Shown piece by piece: positions 53,241 to 61,778 of a stretch of 64,000 nucleotides of DNA. A program made the translations under genes and the position numbers. Under the pieces are notes generated by a model. The model had not been told where the DNA came from. It did not search any database and saw only the letters and a program-made list of their open reading frames with translations. The first letter of the stretch is position 1, and each line of letters begins with the position of its first letter. Source of the DNA: Lysinibacillus parviboronicapiens (GTDB taxonomy: Bacteria > Bacillota > Bacilli > Bacillales_A > Planococcaceae); the NCBI RefSeq assembly GCF_003049575.1, contig NZ_PYWI01000008.1, positions 1-64,000 of the forward strand, read 5' to 3'.

Positions 53241-54605
53241 GTGAAACTATCGATGATGTTTGGTGGAGAAAAATATAATTTTGATTCATTAAAAGATGTC
53301 ATGGCCAAGGCCAACGAAGAAAAATCGGGCGATCAGCTAGCTGGGATCGCCGCCGAATCTGTACAACAGCGAATTGCAGCAAAAGCAGTAATAAGTGAAC
53401 TATTAGTAAAAGACATTAGAGAAAATCCACTAATTCCTCCAGAAAATGATGAAGTTACACGTATCATTGAACAAGACGTCAATGAGCAAATCTATGGAGA
53501 AATTAAAAACTGGAGCATTGAGCAACTTCGAGAATACATTTTGTCGAATGACACAGGTGATCGGGAGTTAAAGCGTTTAAGTAAGGGCATGAATTCAGAA
53601 ATTATTGCGGCTGTGACAAAGCTCATGTCTAATTTAGATCTCGTTCATGCGGCCAATAAAGTAGAAATATTATCGACCTGTAATAGTACCATCGGACAAA
53701 AGGGTACACTGGCCTCCCGCTTACAGCCAAATCACCCGACAGACAATATTGATGGCATCATTGCCTCATTAAAAGAAGGTTTGTCTTATGGGATTGGCGA
53801 TGCCGTCATCGGTATTAACCCTGTAGATGATTCAGTAGAAAGTGTCAAAAAAGTTTTGCATGCCACGAAAGATTTCATCAATGACTGGTCGATTCCTACG
53901 CAAAACTGTGTCTTGGCACATATTACAACACAGATGAAGGCCATTAAGCAGGGGGCACCAGCAGATATGATTTTCCAAAGTATCGCTGGGACAGAAATAG
54001 CGAATCGCTCGTTCGGTATTTCTGCTGACATGATAAGAGAAGCACAAGAGCTTGTGAAAAAGCAAGGCACTGGTACGGGGCCAAATTTATTTTACTTTGA
54101 AACGGGACAGGGGTCGGAGCTTTCCGCAGAAGCACATATGGGCATTGACCAAGTCACGTTAGAATCTCGCAATTATGGCTTTGCCCGACATTTTAATCCG
54201 TATATCGTCAACACGGTTGTTGGTTTTATCGGCCCAGAGTATTTATACAACAATAAGCAAGTTATACGTGCTGGTCTGGAAGATCATTTCATGGGCAAAA
54301 TGCATGGCATCCCAATGGGCGTCGATATTTGTTATACGAATCATATAAAAGCAGACCAAAATGATATTGAGGATTTAAGCGTTTTACTAACGGCGGCTGG
54401 TGTGAATTTTATCATTGCCGCGGCAATGGGAGACGATGTCATGCTGAACTACCAGTCAATGAGCTTCCACGATGTAGCCACATTGCTGCAAACGTTTGGC
54501 AAAAAGCCAACCCCTGCCTATTTAGCGTGGCTAGAAAAAATGGGGATTTATGAAAATGGTCGTCTTTCAGCGAGGGCAGGCGATTTATCTTTGTTTGAAA
54601 GGTAG
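53241..54605 (+). CDS. eutB: Ethanolamine ammonia-lyase large subunit EutB
   Basis: The 454-residue TIM-barrel subunit binds ethanolamine and, with EutC, adenosylcobalamin, yielding acetaldehyde and ammonia. Conserved blocks: DVMAKANEEKSGDQLAGIAA, RLQPNHPTDN, FQSIAGTE, LYFETGQGS-like LFYFETGQGSELSAEAHMG and GFIGPEYLYNNKQVIRAGLE. GTG at 53241, 6 nt after GGAGG, gives the conserved MKLS start; an ATG at 53235 abuts the site. Confidence 0.95.
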   Translation: MKLSMMFGGEKYNFDSLKDVMAKANEEKSGDQLAGIAAESVQQRIAAKAVISELLVKDIRENPLIPPENDEVTRIIEQDVNEQIYGEIKNWSIEQLREYILSNDTGDRELKRLSKGMNSEIIAAVTKLMSNLDLVHAANKVEILSTCNSTIGQKGTLASRLQPNHPTDNIDGIIASLKEGLSYGIGDAVIGINPVDDSVESVKKVLHATKDFINDWSIPTQNCVLAHITTQMKAIKQGAPADMIFQSIAGTEIANRSFGISADMIREAQELVKKQGTGTGPNLFYFETGQGSELSAEAHMGIDQVTLESRNYGFARHFNPYIVNTVVGFIGPEYLYNNKQVIRAGLEDHFMGKMHGIPMGVDICYTNHIKADQNDIEDLSVLLTAAGVNFIIAAAMGDDVMLNYQSMSFHDVATLLQTFGKKPTPAYLAWLEKMGIYENGRLSARAGDLSLFER

Positions 54606-54614
54606 GTGAATAAC

Positions 54615-55625
54615 GTGAATGAACAATTAGTATCGATGATAACACAACTCGTAATGGAAAAAATGGGTGGGAGTACGGTAACAGATGCTCCTAAAAACAC
54701 TGTTACGCCAAGCGAAAAATCAAAAGAAAAGCTAAGTAAATTGGATGAGACTGCAGGCAATGTTGCCCATGAAATGCCAACTGCAGCACCTAACGATACA
54801 TTGATTAAACTTTACAACCATGCATCCCATACGCAACAACAGTCGTATGAGCCAAGCTTTGGTGAGCCGGCTGACCGTATAGCCCCTATCACCACATTTC
54901 AATTTGAAGATGACAACGTCTCTGAAAGTGTACAGGCCGCAAGAAAGCATACACCAGCAAGGATAGGGGTTGGACGTGCAGGCACTAGACCTAAAACGAA
55001 AACATGGCTTAAGTTTCGACTCGATCATGCAGCTGCGGTGGATGCGGTCTATGGAGAAGTGACGGACAATTTATTGAAGCAGTTAAATGTCTTCCAAGTC
55101 ACAACGAGAGTAACAAACAAAGAGGAGTACATTACAAGACCGGATTTAGGTCGCCGTTTATCGGATGAATCAAAGGCACTGATTCAAGCAAAATGTCAAA
55201 ATAATCCGCAAGTCCAAATTATTATTTCGAATGGCTTAAGTGCCAGTGCAATTGAAACCAATATCCAAGATGTTTATTTAGCCTTACAGCAGAGCTTAAG
55301 CAATTTAAATATTGACATAGGAACTACCTTTTATATTGATAAAGGGCGAGTGGCACTAATGGATGAGATTGGCGAGCTTTTACAAGCAGAGGTAGTTGTT
55401 TATTTAATAGGCGAACGGCCTGGTCTTGTCTCTGCTGAGTCGATGAGTGCCTATCTTTGCTACAAGCCGAGATTTGGCACAGTAGAAGCAGATCGGATGG
55501 TTATATCCAACATCCATAAAGGTGGTATCCCGCCATTAGAGGCAGGTGCTTATTTAGGAACGGTTGTTGAAAAAATATTGCAGTACAAGGCAAGTGGTGT
55601 TGGTCTTGTGGCAAAAGAAAGTTAG
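54615..55625 (+). CDS. eutC: Ethanolamine ammonia-lyase small subunit EutC
   Basis: The 336-residue cobalamin-binding subunit. The core starts near residue 115 (RIGVGRAGTRPKTKTWLKFR) and ends with SIANIHKGG-like VISNIHKGGIPPLEAGAYLG. It is longer than E. coli EutC (295) because of a polar, disordered N-terminal linker. The first 18 residues, NEQLVSMITQLVMEKMGG, form an amphipathic helix like microcompartment encapsulation peptides. GTG 54615 is preferred to GTG 54606 by spacing. Confidence 0.92.
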   Translation: MNEQLVSMITQLVMEKMGGSTVTDAPKNTVTPSEKSKEKLSKLDETAGNVAHEMPTAAPNDTLIKLYNHASHTQQQSYEPSFGEPADRIAPITTFQFEDDNVSESVQAARKHTPARIGVGRAGTRPKTKTWLKFRLDHAAAVDAVYGEVTDNLLKQLNVFQVTTRVTNKEEYITRPDLGRRLSDESKALIQAKCQNNPQVQIIISNGLSASAIETNIQDVYLALQQSLSNLNIDIGTTFYIDKGRVALMDEIGELLQAEVVVYLIGERPGLVSAESMSAYLCYKPRFGTVEADRMVISNIHKGGIPPLEAGAYLGTVVEKILQYKASGVGLVAKES

Positions 55626-55637
55626 AGGTGATGCGCA

Positions 55638-56288
55638 TTGAATCCTCAAAAAATAATGGCCCAACTATTAGCCATGCAAATAATACCTCGAGTGAATAAC
55701 GAGTTAGCCGAGCAATTAGCCTTAAAACCGAACCACACGAGCATTGGCATTGTCACGCTGACCATTGATGATGTTGGCTATGTAGCATTTGACGAAGCAA
55801 CAAAAAAAGCAGATGTCGAAGTGGTCTATGCGAAAAGCTTTTATGCAGGTGCTGCGCATGCATCTGGTCCGTTATCTGGGGAAGTGATTGGCATTATCGC
55901 AGGCAGCTCGCCAGATGAAATACGCAGTGGTTTAGAGGCAATTCAGCAGAAAATACAGTTTGATACGTATTTTGAAGCGATTCTTGGCAATGAACAGCAT
56001 GCACTTTTTGCGCATACGGTAGCGAGTTGCGGAACGTATCTGGCTGAACAGGCTAATGTCAAAGTGGGCACAGCTCTTGCTTACTTAATCGCACCACCAC
56101 TCGAAGCCGTTGTTGGCTTAGATGCCGCATTAAAGGCAGCAGATGTAGAGCTCAAGGTATTCTATGGCCCACCTTCTGAAACCAATTTTGGTGGTGGCTT
56201 ATTAAGTGGTAGTCAATCGTCGTGCCAAGCGGCAGCAGATGCTTTTAGGGAAGCCATTGACAATTTGGCGAGAAACCCAGTGATTTAG
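55638..56288 (+). CDS. eutL: Microcompartment shell protein EutL
   Basis: A 216-residue tandem BMC-domain protein that makes pseudohexameric trimers with a gated central pore. ALKPNHTSIGIVTLTIDDVG, KSFYAGAAHASGPLSGE and PPSETNFGGGLLSGSQSSC follow EutL closely, including the cysteine-containing C-terminal region. TTG start 7 nt after GAGGTGATG. Between eutC and eutE. Confidence 0.92.
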   Translation: MNPQKIMAQLLAMQIIPRVNNELAEQLALKPNHTSIGIVTLTIDDVGYVAFDEATKKADVEVVYAKSFYAGAAHASGPLSGEVIGIIAGSSPDEIRSGLEAIQQKIQFDTYFEAILGNEQHALFAHTVASCGTYLAEQANVKVGTALAYLIAPPLEAVVGLDAALKAADVELKVFYGPPSETNFGGGLLSGSQSSCQAAADAFREAIDNLARNPVI

Positions 56289-56303
56289 AAAGGAGGTGGC
56301 GTT

Positions 56304-57794
56304 ATGGCCACATTAGATAAAGATTTATTAGCTATTCAAGAAATGAGAGATGCTGTAACCCGTGCTAATAGTGCACAGGCTGCCTACCTACAATTTTCAC
56401 AGCAACAAGTAGATACAATCGTCAAGGCAGTTGCAGACGCAGCCTTTAAAGAGGCAGATCGATTGGCGAAAATGGCTGTGCAAGAGACAGGGATGGGCAT
56501 ACCCAATCATAAGAAAATGAAAAATGAAGTTGCTTCAAGAGATGTTTATGAAGATATAAAAGATTTAAAGACGGTAGGCGTTATTGGTGTCGATCACCTG
56601 AAAAAAGTTACAGAAATTGCTAGCCCATTTGGGGTTATTGCAGGCATTGTGCCAACGACAAATCCGACGTCAACAGCCATCTTTAAAACGATTATTTCGT
56701 TGAAAACAAGAAATGGCCTTGTGTTAAGTCCCCACCCATATGCCGTTAAATGTACGAAGGAAGCTTTGGATGTTTGTAGAATCGCTGCTGAAAAGGCAGG
56801 AGCACCCGAAGGATTACTGCAATGTTTAACTATGTCGTCGATGGAGGCAACACAGCAATTGTTAAAGCATCCTAATATTCATTTAATATTAGCGACTGGT
56901 GGAGGTGCGTTGGTGAAAGCGGCTTATAGCTCAGGCAAGCCCGCTTATGGGGTAGGTCCAGGCAATGTGCCCGCCTATATCGAAAAATCCGCCAATATTG
57001 CAAAAGCCGTGCGTCAGCTTGTACAAAGTAAGTCATTTGATAATGGCACCATTTGTGCAACAGAACAGGCCATTATTGTCGATCGCAGCATTGCACAGCA
57101 AGTCATGGCGGAGTTAAAGAAAAACCATGCTTATATTTTGAGTGATGAAGAAAAATTGAAGATGGAGAAAATGATTTCACCGGTGCCCGGCAAAGTCAAC
57201 CCACAAATTGTTGGGAAATCCGCCTCCTGCTTAGCAGATTCGGTTGGCATCACGGTGCCAGATGACACCAAAGTACTTGTCGGTGTCGAAACGATGATTG
57301 GGAAGAATATTCCATTTTCACTTGAAAAGCTCTCTCCGATATTTGCCTTGTACACAGTAGAAGGAAGTACGGAGGCTAAACAGGTCATGATTGATTTATT
57401 GAATATTGGTGGGCGTGGACATTCTTGTGCAATTCATACGGAAAACGAAGCCTTAGCTGAGCAGTTTGCCATTGATTTGCCTGTGTCACGCATTGTTGTC
57501 AATACGCTTTCATCCATCGGTGCTGTTGGAGGAACGACTGGCCTTGCTCCATCCTTCACATTAGGCTGTGGGACATTTGGCGGCAATATAACGTCCGATA
57601 ACATTACAGCTAGACATTTAATGAATATCAAGCGCATGGCATACGGCATTAAGGATGTTGAAGTACCAAAACCAGCGTTCGAAATTACACCACTAGTAGA
57701 AAATATCAAGGCACAAGAACCGACTTTGGATAACGCAGTGGTTCAGCAAATCGTAGATGAAGTATTAAAACAAATTGTGTTACAAAAAAATTAA
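56304..57794 (+). CDS. eutE: CoA-acylating acetaldehyde dehydrogenase EutE
   Basis: The 496-residue enzyme oxidises acetaldehyde with NAD+ and CoA to acetyl-CoA inside the compartment. Seen: catalytic Cys251 in NGTICATEQA, PTTNPTSTAIFK, GVGPGNVPAYIE and GGRGHSCAIHT. Unlike the usual N-terminal signal, a linker and the helix NAVVQQIVDEVLKQIVLQKN close the protein, a likely C-terminal encapsulation peptide. AAAGGAGGTGG precedes the ATG. Confidence 0.93.
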   Translation: MATLDKDLLAIQEMRDAVTRANSAQAAYLQFSQQQVDTIVKAVADAAFKEADRLAKMAVQETGMGIPNHKKMKNEVASRDVYEDIKDLKTVGVIGVDHLKKVTEIASPFGVIAGIVPTTNPTSTAIFKTIISLKTRNGLVLSPHPYAVKCTKEALDVCRIAAEKAGAPEGLLQCLTMSSMEATQQLLKHPNIHLILATGGGALVKAAYSSGKPAYGVGPGNVPAYIEKSANIAKAVRQLVQSKSFDNGTICATEQAIIVDRSIAQQVMAELKKNHAYILSDEEKLKMEKMISPVPGKVNPQIVGKSASCLADSVGITVPDDTKVLVGVETMIGKNIPFSLEKLSPIFALYTVEGSTEAKQVMIDLLNIGGRGHSCAIHTENEALAEQFAIDLPVSRIVVNTLSSIGAVGGTTGLAPSFTLGCGTFGGNITSDNITARHLMNIKRMAYGIKDVEVPKPAFEITPLVENIKAQEPTLDNAVVQQIVDEVLKQIVLQKN

Positions 57795-57814
57795 TTTACT
57801 TGGAGGAATGACAA

Positions 57815-58093
57815 ATGAGTACAGCATTAGGAATGGTAGAAACAAAAGGATTAGTAGGAGCAATTGAAGCGGCAGATGCAATGGTCAAAGCTGCAAGCGT
57901 GAATTTAGTAGGAAAAGTCCATGTTGGTGGCGGTATTGTCACAGTACTAGTACGTGGTGATGTTGGGGCAGTGAAAGCAGCTACGGATGCAGGTGCAGCA
58001 GCAGCAGGACGTGTAGGAGAATTATTATCTGTCCATGTAATTCCACGTCCTCATAACGAGTTAGAGTTAATCTTACCAAAATCAGAAGCTTAA
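57815..58093 (+). CDS. eutM: Microcompartment shell protein EutM
   Basis: A 92-residue single BMC-domain protein ([34 protein letters not shown] end), the major hexameric shell tile of PduA/CcmK type. TTGGAGG lies before the ATG. A close paralogue with a tail follows at 59913. Confidence 0.94.
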   Translation: MSTALGMVETKGLVGAIEAADAMVKAASVNLVGKVHVGGGIVTVLVRGDVGAVKAATDAGAAAAGRVGELLSVHVIPRPHNELELILPKSEA

Positions 58094-58132
58094 TAAATAT
58101 GTAGAAGTTTACTAGATATAGAGGTGGCTAGC

Positions 58133-58723
58133 TTGATAACAGAGGTAAAAACATTCCCTGTAGCCGTTTCAGCTCGTCATATACATGTAAGTGAAGAAGA
58201 TTTACAGGCACTTTTTGGTCCCGATGCCACATTAACATGGGATTTTGCTCTTTCGCAACCAGGCCAATTTGCAGCAAAAGAACGGGTGTCCATCGTGGGG
58301 CCAAAAGGTGTTATTCATAATGTACGTGTATTAGGACCAGTCAGAGCAGCAACACAGGTAGAAGTAAGTCGAACAGATGCTGTGAAATTAGGAGTATCAG
58401 CCCCGTTGCGACAATCGGGTGACATTGAAAACTCTGCTAGCATTAACATCATGGTTGCAGATAAGGAAGTGACTATACAGCAAGGTGTCATAATAGCACA
58501 GGCGCATATTCATATGACGCCAGCAGATGCTTTGGCATTAAACGTCGAAAATAATGAATGGGTAGCTGTTGAGGTGGAGAGCGAACGACCTGTTACTTTT
58601 CGTGGTGTCGTTGTCCGTGTGTCAGAAGATTTTAGTTTAGAGATGCATATCGATACAGATGAAGCCAATGCCGGTTTTATTGAGCAGCAGGCACAAGGAA
58701 AAATTATCAAATCATGGACGTAA
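58133..58723 (+). CDS. pduL: PduL-type phosphotransacylase (first copy)
   Basis: The 196-residue enzyme would convert acetyl-CoA and phosphate to acetyl phosphate and CoA, recycling CoA in the compartment in place of EutD. Metal-binding motifs VSARHIHVS and AQAHIHMTP are present, plus RVLGPVRAATQVEVSRTDA. It has no extension at either end. TTG at 58133 is 6 nt after AGAGGTGG; a GTG at 58124 overlaps that site. A longer paralogue follows 12 nt after its stop. Confidence 0.9.
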   Translation: MITEVKTFPVAVSARHIHVSEEDLQALFGPDATLTWDFALSQPGQFAAKERVSIVGPKGVIHNVRVLGPVRAATQVEVSRTDAVKLGVSAPLRQSGDIENSASINIMVADKEVTIQQGVIIAQAHIHMTPADALALNVENNEWVAVEVESERPVTFRGVVVRVSEDFSLEMHIDTDEANAGFIEQQAQGKIIKSWT

Positions 58724-58735
58724 GGAGGAGGTCTG

Positions 58736-59599
58736 ATGCAAGAAAATTTAGTGCAACAAATTGTGGAAGAAGTATTACAGCAAGTGTTAAAAAGTCAACC
58801 TTCCTTGCAACATGATGGAAAAATCCCGATTGGTGTATCGGCACGTCATGTCCATTTAGCACAAGCAGAGGTGGAACTGTTATTTGGTGAAAACTATCAG
58901 TTGACGCCGAAATTCGAGCTTTCACAGCCCGGTCAGTTTGCCGCGGAGGAAACTGTGTTGATTGCAGGTCCGAAGGGCTCTATAGAAAGGGTACGCATTT
59001 TAGGCCCAGCTCGTGCCTTATCGCAAGTAGAGATTAGTTGGACAGATGCCATGAAAATAGGCGTCAAACCACCCTTGCGAACTTCAGGAGATATAAAGGG
59101 TTCTAGCCCGATTACATTGATTGGACCAAAGGGTAGCGTGTCGCTTGCCGAAGGACTGATTATTGCACAAGCACATATTCATATGTCACCAGTGGATAGT
59201 AATCGACTCCAAGTTGCTGATGGGCAGTCTGTCCAGGTCAAGGTAGAAGGGATAAGACCGATTATTTTATCGAATGTCATTATTCGTGTTTCTGAGCGCT
59301 ATCGCTTAGAAATGCATATTGATACAGATGAAGCTAATGCGGGTTTAATTCAACAAGGTGCCAAGGCTGAAATCGTCAATGCCTCAGCTATAGAAAGCTT
59401 GCAACCGATAGAACGACAAGCAGTCGTGAAGACTGAGGAAAAATCCATGTTCCATTTTGACAAGAAGTTGCTGTCACAAGGAGAAGTACTTGCAATAGAT
59501 GCGCAAGAAATTATCGTCTCAAAGAAGACAATTGTCACAGCATTAGCCTATGACAAAATACGCGAGTTAAACAAAACATTAACGATTAGCACTGGGTAA
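58736..59599 (+). CDS. PduL-type phosphotransacylase (second copy) with added N- and C-terminal segments
   Basis: The 287-residue paralogue carries the same PduL core (VSARHVHLA, AQAHIHMSP, RILGPARALSQVEISWTDA). In front is the helix QENLVQQIVEEVLQQVLKSQ, an encapsulation-type peptide nearly identical in pattern to the EutE C-terminus. Behind is a 75-residue domain ending SKKTIVTALAYDKIRELN, like the short C-terminal segment seen in several compartment proteins (IVVPKGTIVTPLARD type). So this copy is probably the one packed in the lumen. GGAGG precedes the ATG. Confidence 0.85.
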   Translation: MQENLVQQIVEEVLQQVLKSQPSLQHDGKIPIGVSARHVHLAQAEVELLFGENYQLTPKFELSQPGQFAAEETVLIAGPKGSIERVRILGPARALSQVEISWTDAMKIGVKPPLRTSGDIKGSSPITLIGPKGSVSLAEGLIIAQAHIHMSPVDSNRLQVADGQSVQVKVEGIRPIILSNVIIRVSERYRLEMHIDTDEANAGLIQQGAKAEIVNASAIESLQPIERQAVVKTEEKSMFHFDKKLLSQGEVLAIDAQEIIVSKKTIVTALAYDKIRELNKTLTISTG

Positions 59600-59635
59600 G
59601 CGAAGAATCAAGCATAGGGTAAAGAGGGTGAAGGC

Positions 59636-59920
59636 ATGCAGATGGGAAGAGTCATCGGCAGTGTTTGGGCGACGAGGAAGGAAGAAGGGTTAAATGGCTT
59701 AAAATTATTAATCATTCAACCTATCGACTCAAATCAACAGCCGATTCGCACTGAGATTGTGGCAGCAGACCGCATTGGGGCTGGTGTTGGAGATGATGTG
59801 CTCATTACAAGTGGTGGGTCATCACGCTACATTATGAAAGAGAATCCATTGCCCATTGATGCAGTCGTTATTGGCATTATTGATTCTACGGAAGTTATGC
59901 GAGGTGAAGTAAATGAGTAG
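59636..59920 (+). CDS. eutN: EutN/CcmL-type microcompartment vertex protein
   Basis: A 94-residue pentamer-forming protein that caps shell vertices: MGRVIGSVWATRKEEGLNGLK, VAADRIGAGVGDDVLITSGG and PIDAVVIGIIDS. AGAGGGTGAAGGC lies before the ATG. The next shell gene overlaps its stop by 8 nt, so translation is coupled. Confidence 0.92.
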   Translation: MQMGRVIGSVWATRKEEGLNGLKLLIIQPIDSNQQPIRTEIVAADRIGAGVGDDVLITSGGSSRYIMKENPLPIDAVVIGIIDSTEVMRGEVNE

Positions 59921-60269
59921 TGCAATTGGAATGATTGAAACAAAAGGATTAATCGGCTCGTTAGAAGCAGCCGATGCAATGATTAAGTCTTCCGATGTGA
60001 CCATTGTGAAACAGGAATTTGTCGATGGTGGCATTGTAACAATCGTGGTCAAAGGAGATGTTGGCTCAGTGCAGGCGGCTGTCGAGGCTGGTAAGGCGGC
60101 AGCAATGCGTGTTGGTGAATTACTAGGTGCACATGTAATCCCTAGACCAGATGATGATGTTTTTCAGATGATCAATGGACCACAGCCCCCAAAGAAAAAA
60201 CCGTTACCAACCCGCGCTAAAAAAACAGCGGAAACAGTGGCTGATGAAGGCCGAGGTGAAACGGTATGA
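59913..60269 (+). CDS. BMC-domain shell protein with basic, proline-rich tail
   Basis: The 118-residue product has a full BMC domain ([30 protein letters not shown]) followed by a 28-residue tail, [19 protein letters not shown] and an acidic end. The tail would face the lumen or cytosol and could bind cargo, as suggested for tailed shell proteins such as EutK. ATG overlaps eutN; the malate dehydrogenase ATG overlaps its TGA (ATGA). Confidence 0.88.
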   Translation: MSSAIGMIETKGLIGSLEAADAMIKSSDVTIVKQEFVDGGIVTIVVKGDVGSVQAAVEAGKAAAMRVGELLGAHVIPRPDDDVFQMINGPQPPKKKPLPTRAKKTAETVADEGRGETV

Positions 60270-61210
60270 CATTTCAAAAAAGTAAAATTGCGGTCATCGG
60301 TGCTGGTCATACCGGAGCAACGTTAAGCTTATTTTTAGCACAAAAAGAGTTAGGCGACGTAGTGCTGTTAGATATTCCTGAAGCAGACAATCCGACCAAG
60401 GGAAAAGCGCTTGATTTACTACAAACTGGACCGATTGAAAAGTTTAATGTCACGGTAACAGGAACAAGTAATTACGAAGATATAGCAGGTGCAAGTATCG
60501 TCGTCATAACAGCGGGCATTCCACGTAAACCAGGCATGAGCCGGGATGATTTAGTGACAACGAATGCGAAAATCATCAAACAAGTATCTGCGCAAATAAA
60601 AAGATATGCGCCACACAGTATTGTGCTCGTACTGAGCAACCCTGTAGATGCCATGACTTATGTTTGCTATAAAGAGACTGGTTTTCCGAAAAATCGTGTC
60701 ATCGGCCAATCAGGTGTCTTGGATACAGCCCGATTTAACACCTTTGTAGCACAAGAGTTACACATTGCACCAGAGGATGTCTCAGGTTTCGTATTAGGCG
60801 GACATGGAGATGAAATGGTGCCGCTCATTCGCTATTCTTATGCAGGAGGCATTCCACTAGAAAAACTGATTCCCCAAGAAAGATTACAGCAAATAGTGGA
60901 ACGCACACGAAAAGGTGGCGGAGAAATCGTTGGTTTGCTTGGCAACGGCAGTGCCTACTATGCGCCAGCCGCAGCCTGTGCCCAAATGGTGGAAATCATC
61001 ATGAAAGATCAACGGAAAATTATTCCTTCTATTGCCCTGTTAGAAGGAGAGTACGGCTATCACCAATTATTTTTAGGTGTACCGACAATCCTCGGCGGAA
61101 ATGGCATCGAATCGGTTATCGAATTACAGCTAACGAAAGAAGAACAACAAGCCCTGCATCATTCCGCAGAGGCGGTACATCAAGTATTGAAGATTTGCCA
61201 AAATATATAA
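60266..61210 (+). CDS. Malate dehydrogenase (LDH/MDH family) in the eut operon
   Basis: The 314-residue NAD-dependent dehydrogenase interconverts malate and oxaloacetate. Seen: [17 protein letters not shown] (Rossmann), the substrate loop [13 protein letters not shown] with the two Arg typical of malate enzymes, [10 protein letters not shown], the Asp-Arg-His set ([14 protein letters not shown]) and [18 protein letters not shown]. It resembles Bacillus Mdh, which normally sits beside citZ-icd. Here its ATG overlaps the tailed shell gene, so it is the last gene of the eut operon and likely a paralogue serving it. No encapsulation helix is obvious at either end. Confidence 0.9.
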   Translation: MTFQKSKIAVIGAGHTGATLSLFLAQKELGDVVLLDIPEADNPTKGKALDLLQTGPIEKFNVTVTGTSNYEDIAGASIVVITAGIPRKPGMSRDDLVTTNAKIIKQVSAQIKRYAPHSIVLVLSNPVDAMTYVCYKETGFPKNRVIGQSGVLDTARFNTFVAQELHIAPEDVSGFVLGGHGDEMVPLIRYSYAGGIPLEKLIPQERLQQIVERTRKGGGEIVGLLGNGSAYYAPAAACAQMVEIIMKDQRKIIPSIALLEGEYGYHQLFLGVPTILGGNGIESVIELQLTKEEQQALHHSAEAVHQVLKICQNI

Positions 61211-61243
61211 GGCAGAGCAAGGCACTAGCTAGCCTACTTTAGC

Positions 61244-61292
61244 CAGTAGTATCTATATTTATCCCCAAATATAGATACTACTATAAGATTTT
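61244..61292 (+). terminator. Hairpin terminator at the end of the eut operon
   Basis: A perfect 16-bp stem (61244-61259 with 61266-61281); only a short T run follows (GATTTTG). Confidence 0.65.
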
Positions 61293-61697
61293 GCTCTACA
61301 TGTTTGAACTGCAAAACCAATCGAAATTACGCTTGAACGCCATTTGCATATTTTGTTTAGAATTCCCCCAAAAATTAATATAGATCAGAAGCTCTCTTCT
61401 AGCGTGAAAGCGTTGAAGGGCGCTTCTTTTTGTCTTCACGCAGAAGCTTGGTCTCACCATAGACGGTCAGTAAAAAACTATACATCGTTATGCATGGGCG
61501 TACGCCAAGCCTCCCTTGCTTACGTTTCGTGTGTGGTTTCATTTGTCTCGCATGCTTGCAGGAGTTTCAGATCAGCCGCTCAAACATTTACTGAAAGTGA
61601 AAGCTACTGCAAAAATCCATCCTGCAATTTTGCTTCATATAATAGGGAATACAGTATTTAAAAATTATGTACAAGCCTACGTTAAACAAAATTATTG
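61293..61697. other. Non-coding region between eut operon and MerR gene
   Basis: About 400 bp. A possible 105-codon frame here has no ribosome binding site and no family resemblance. A CTTCACGCAGAAG hairpin at about 61433 also occurs near 42319. Nothing else is recognised. Confidence 0.45.
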
Positions 61698-61700
61698 AAG

Positions 61701-61731
61701 TTGACTTTGCCCTAAGGGAAAGGTGTATAAC
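61701..61731 (+). promoter_or_regulatory. MerR-type promoter with 19-bp spacer and dyad
   Basis: TTGACT (61701-61706), a 19-nt spacer and TATAAC (61726-61731). The spacer holds an imperfect dyad, CTTTGCCCTAAGGGAAAG (61705-61722). Over-long spacers with a dyad are the hallmark of promoters that MerR regulators untwist, so the downstream MerR gene is probably autoregulated here. Confidence 0.75.
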
Positions 61732-61778
61732 TGAATGGAACAAGGTTTTGATAAACATCGGAACATGGAGGTGGCTGC

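Noticed and set aside
61344-61661. 105-codon frame after the eut operon
   Set aside because: No ribosome binding site, odd Cys/Ser/His composition and no domain.
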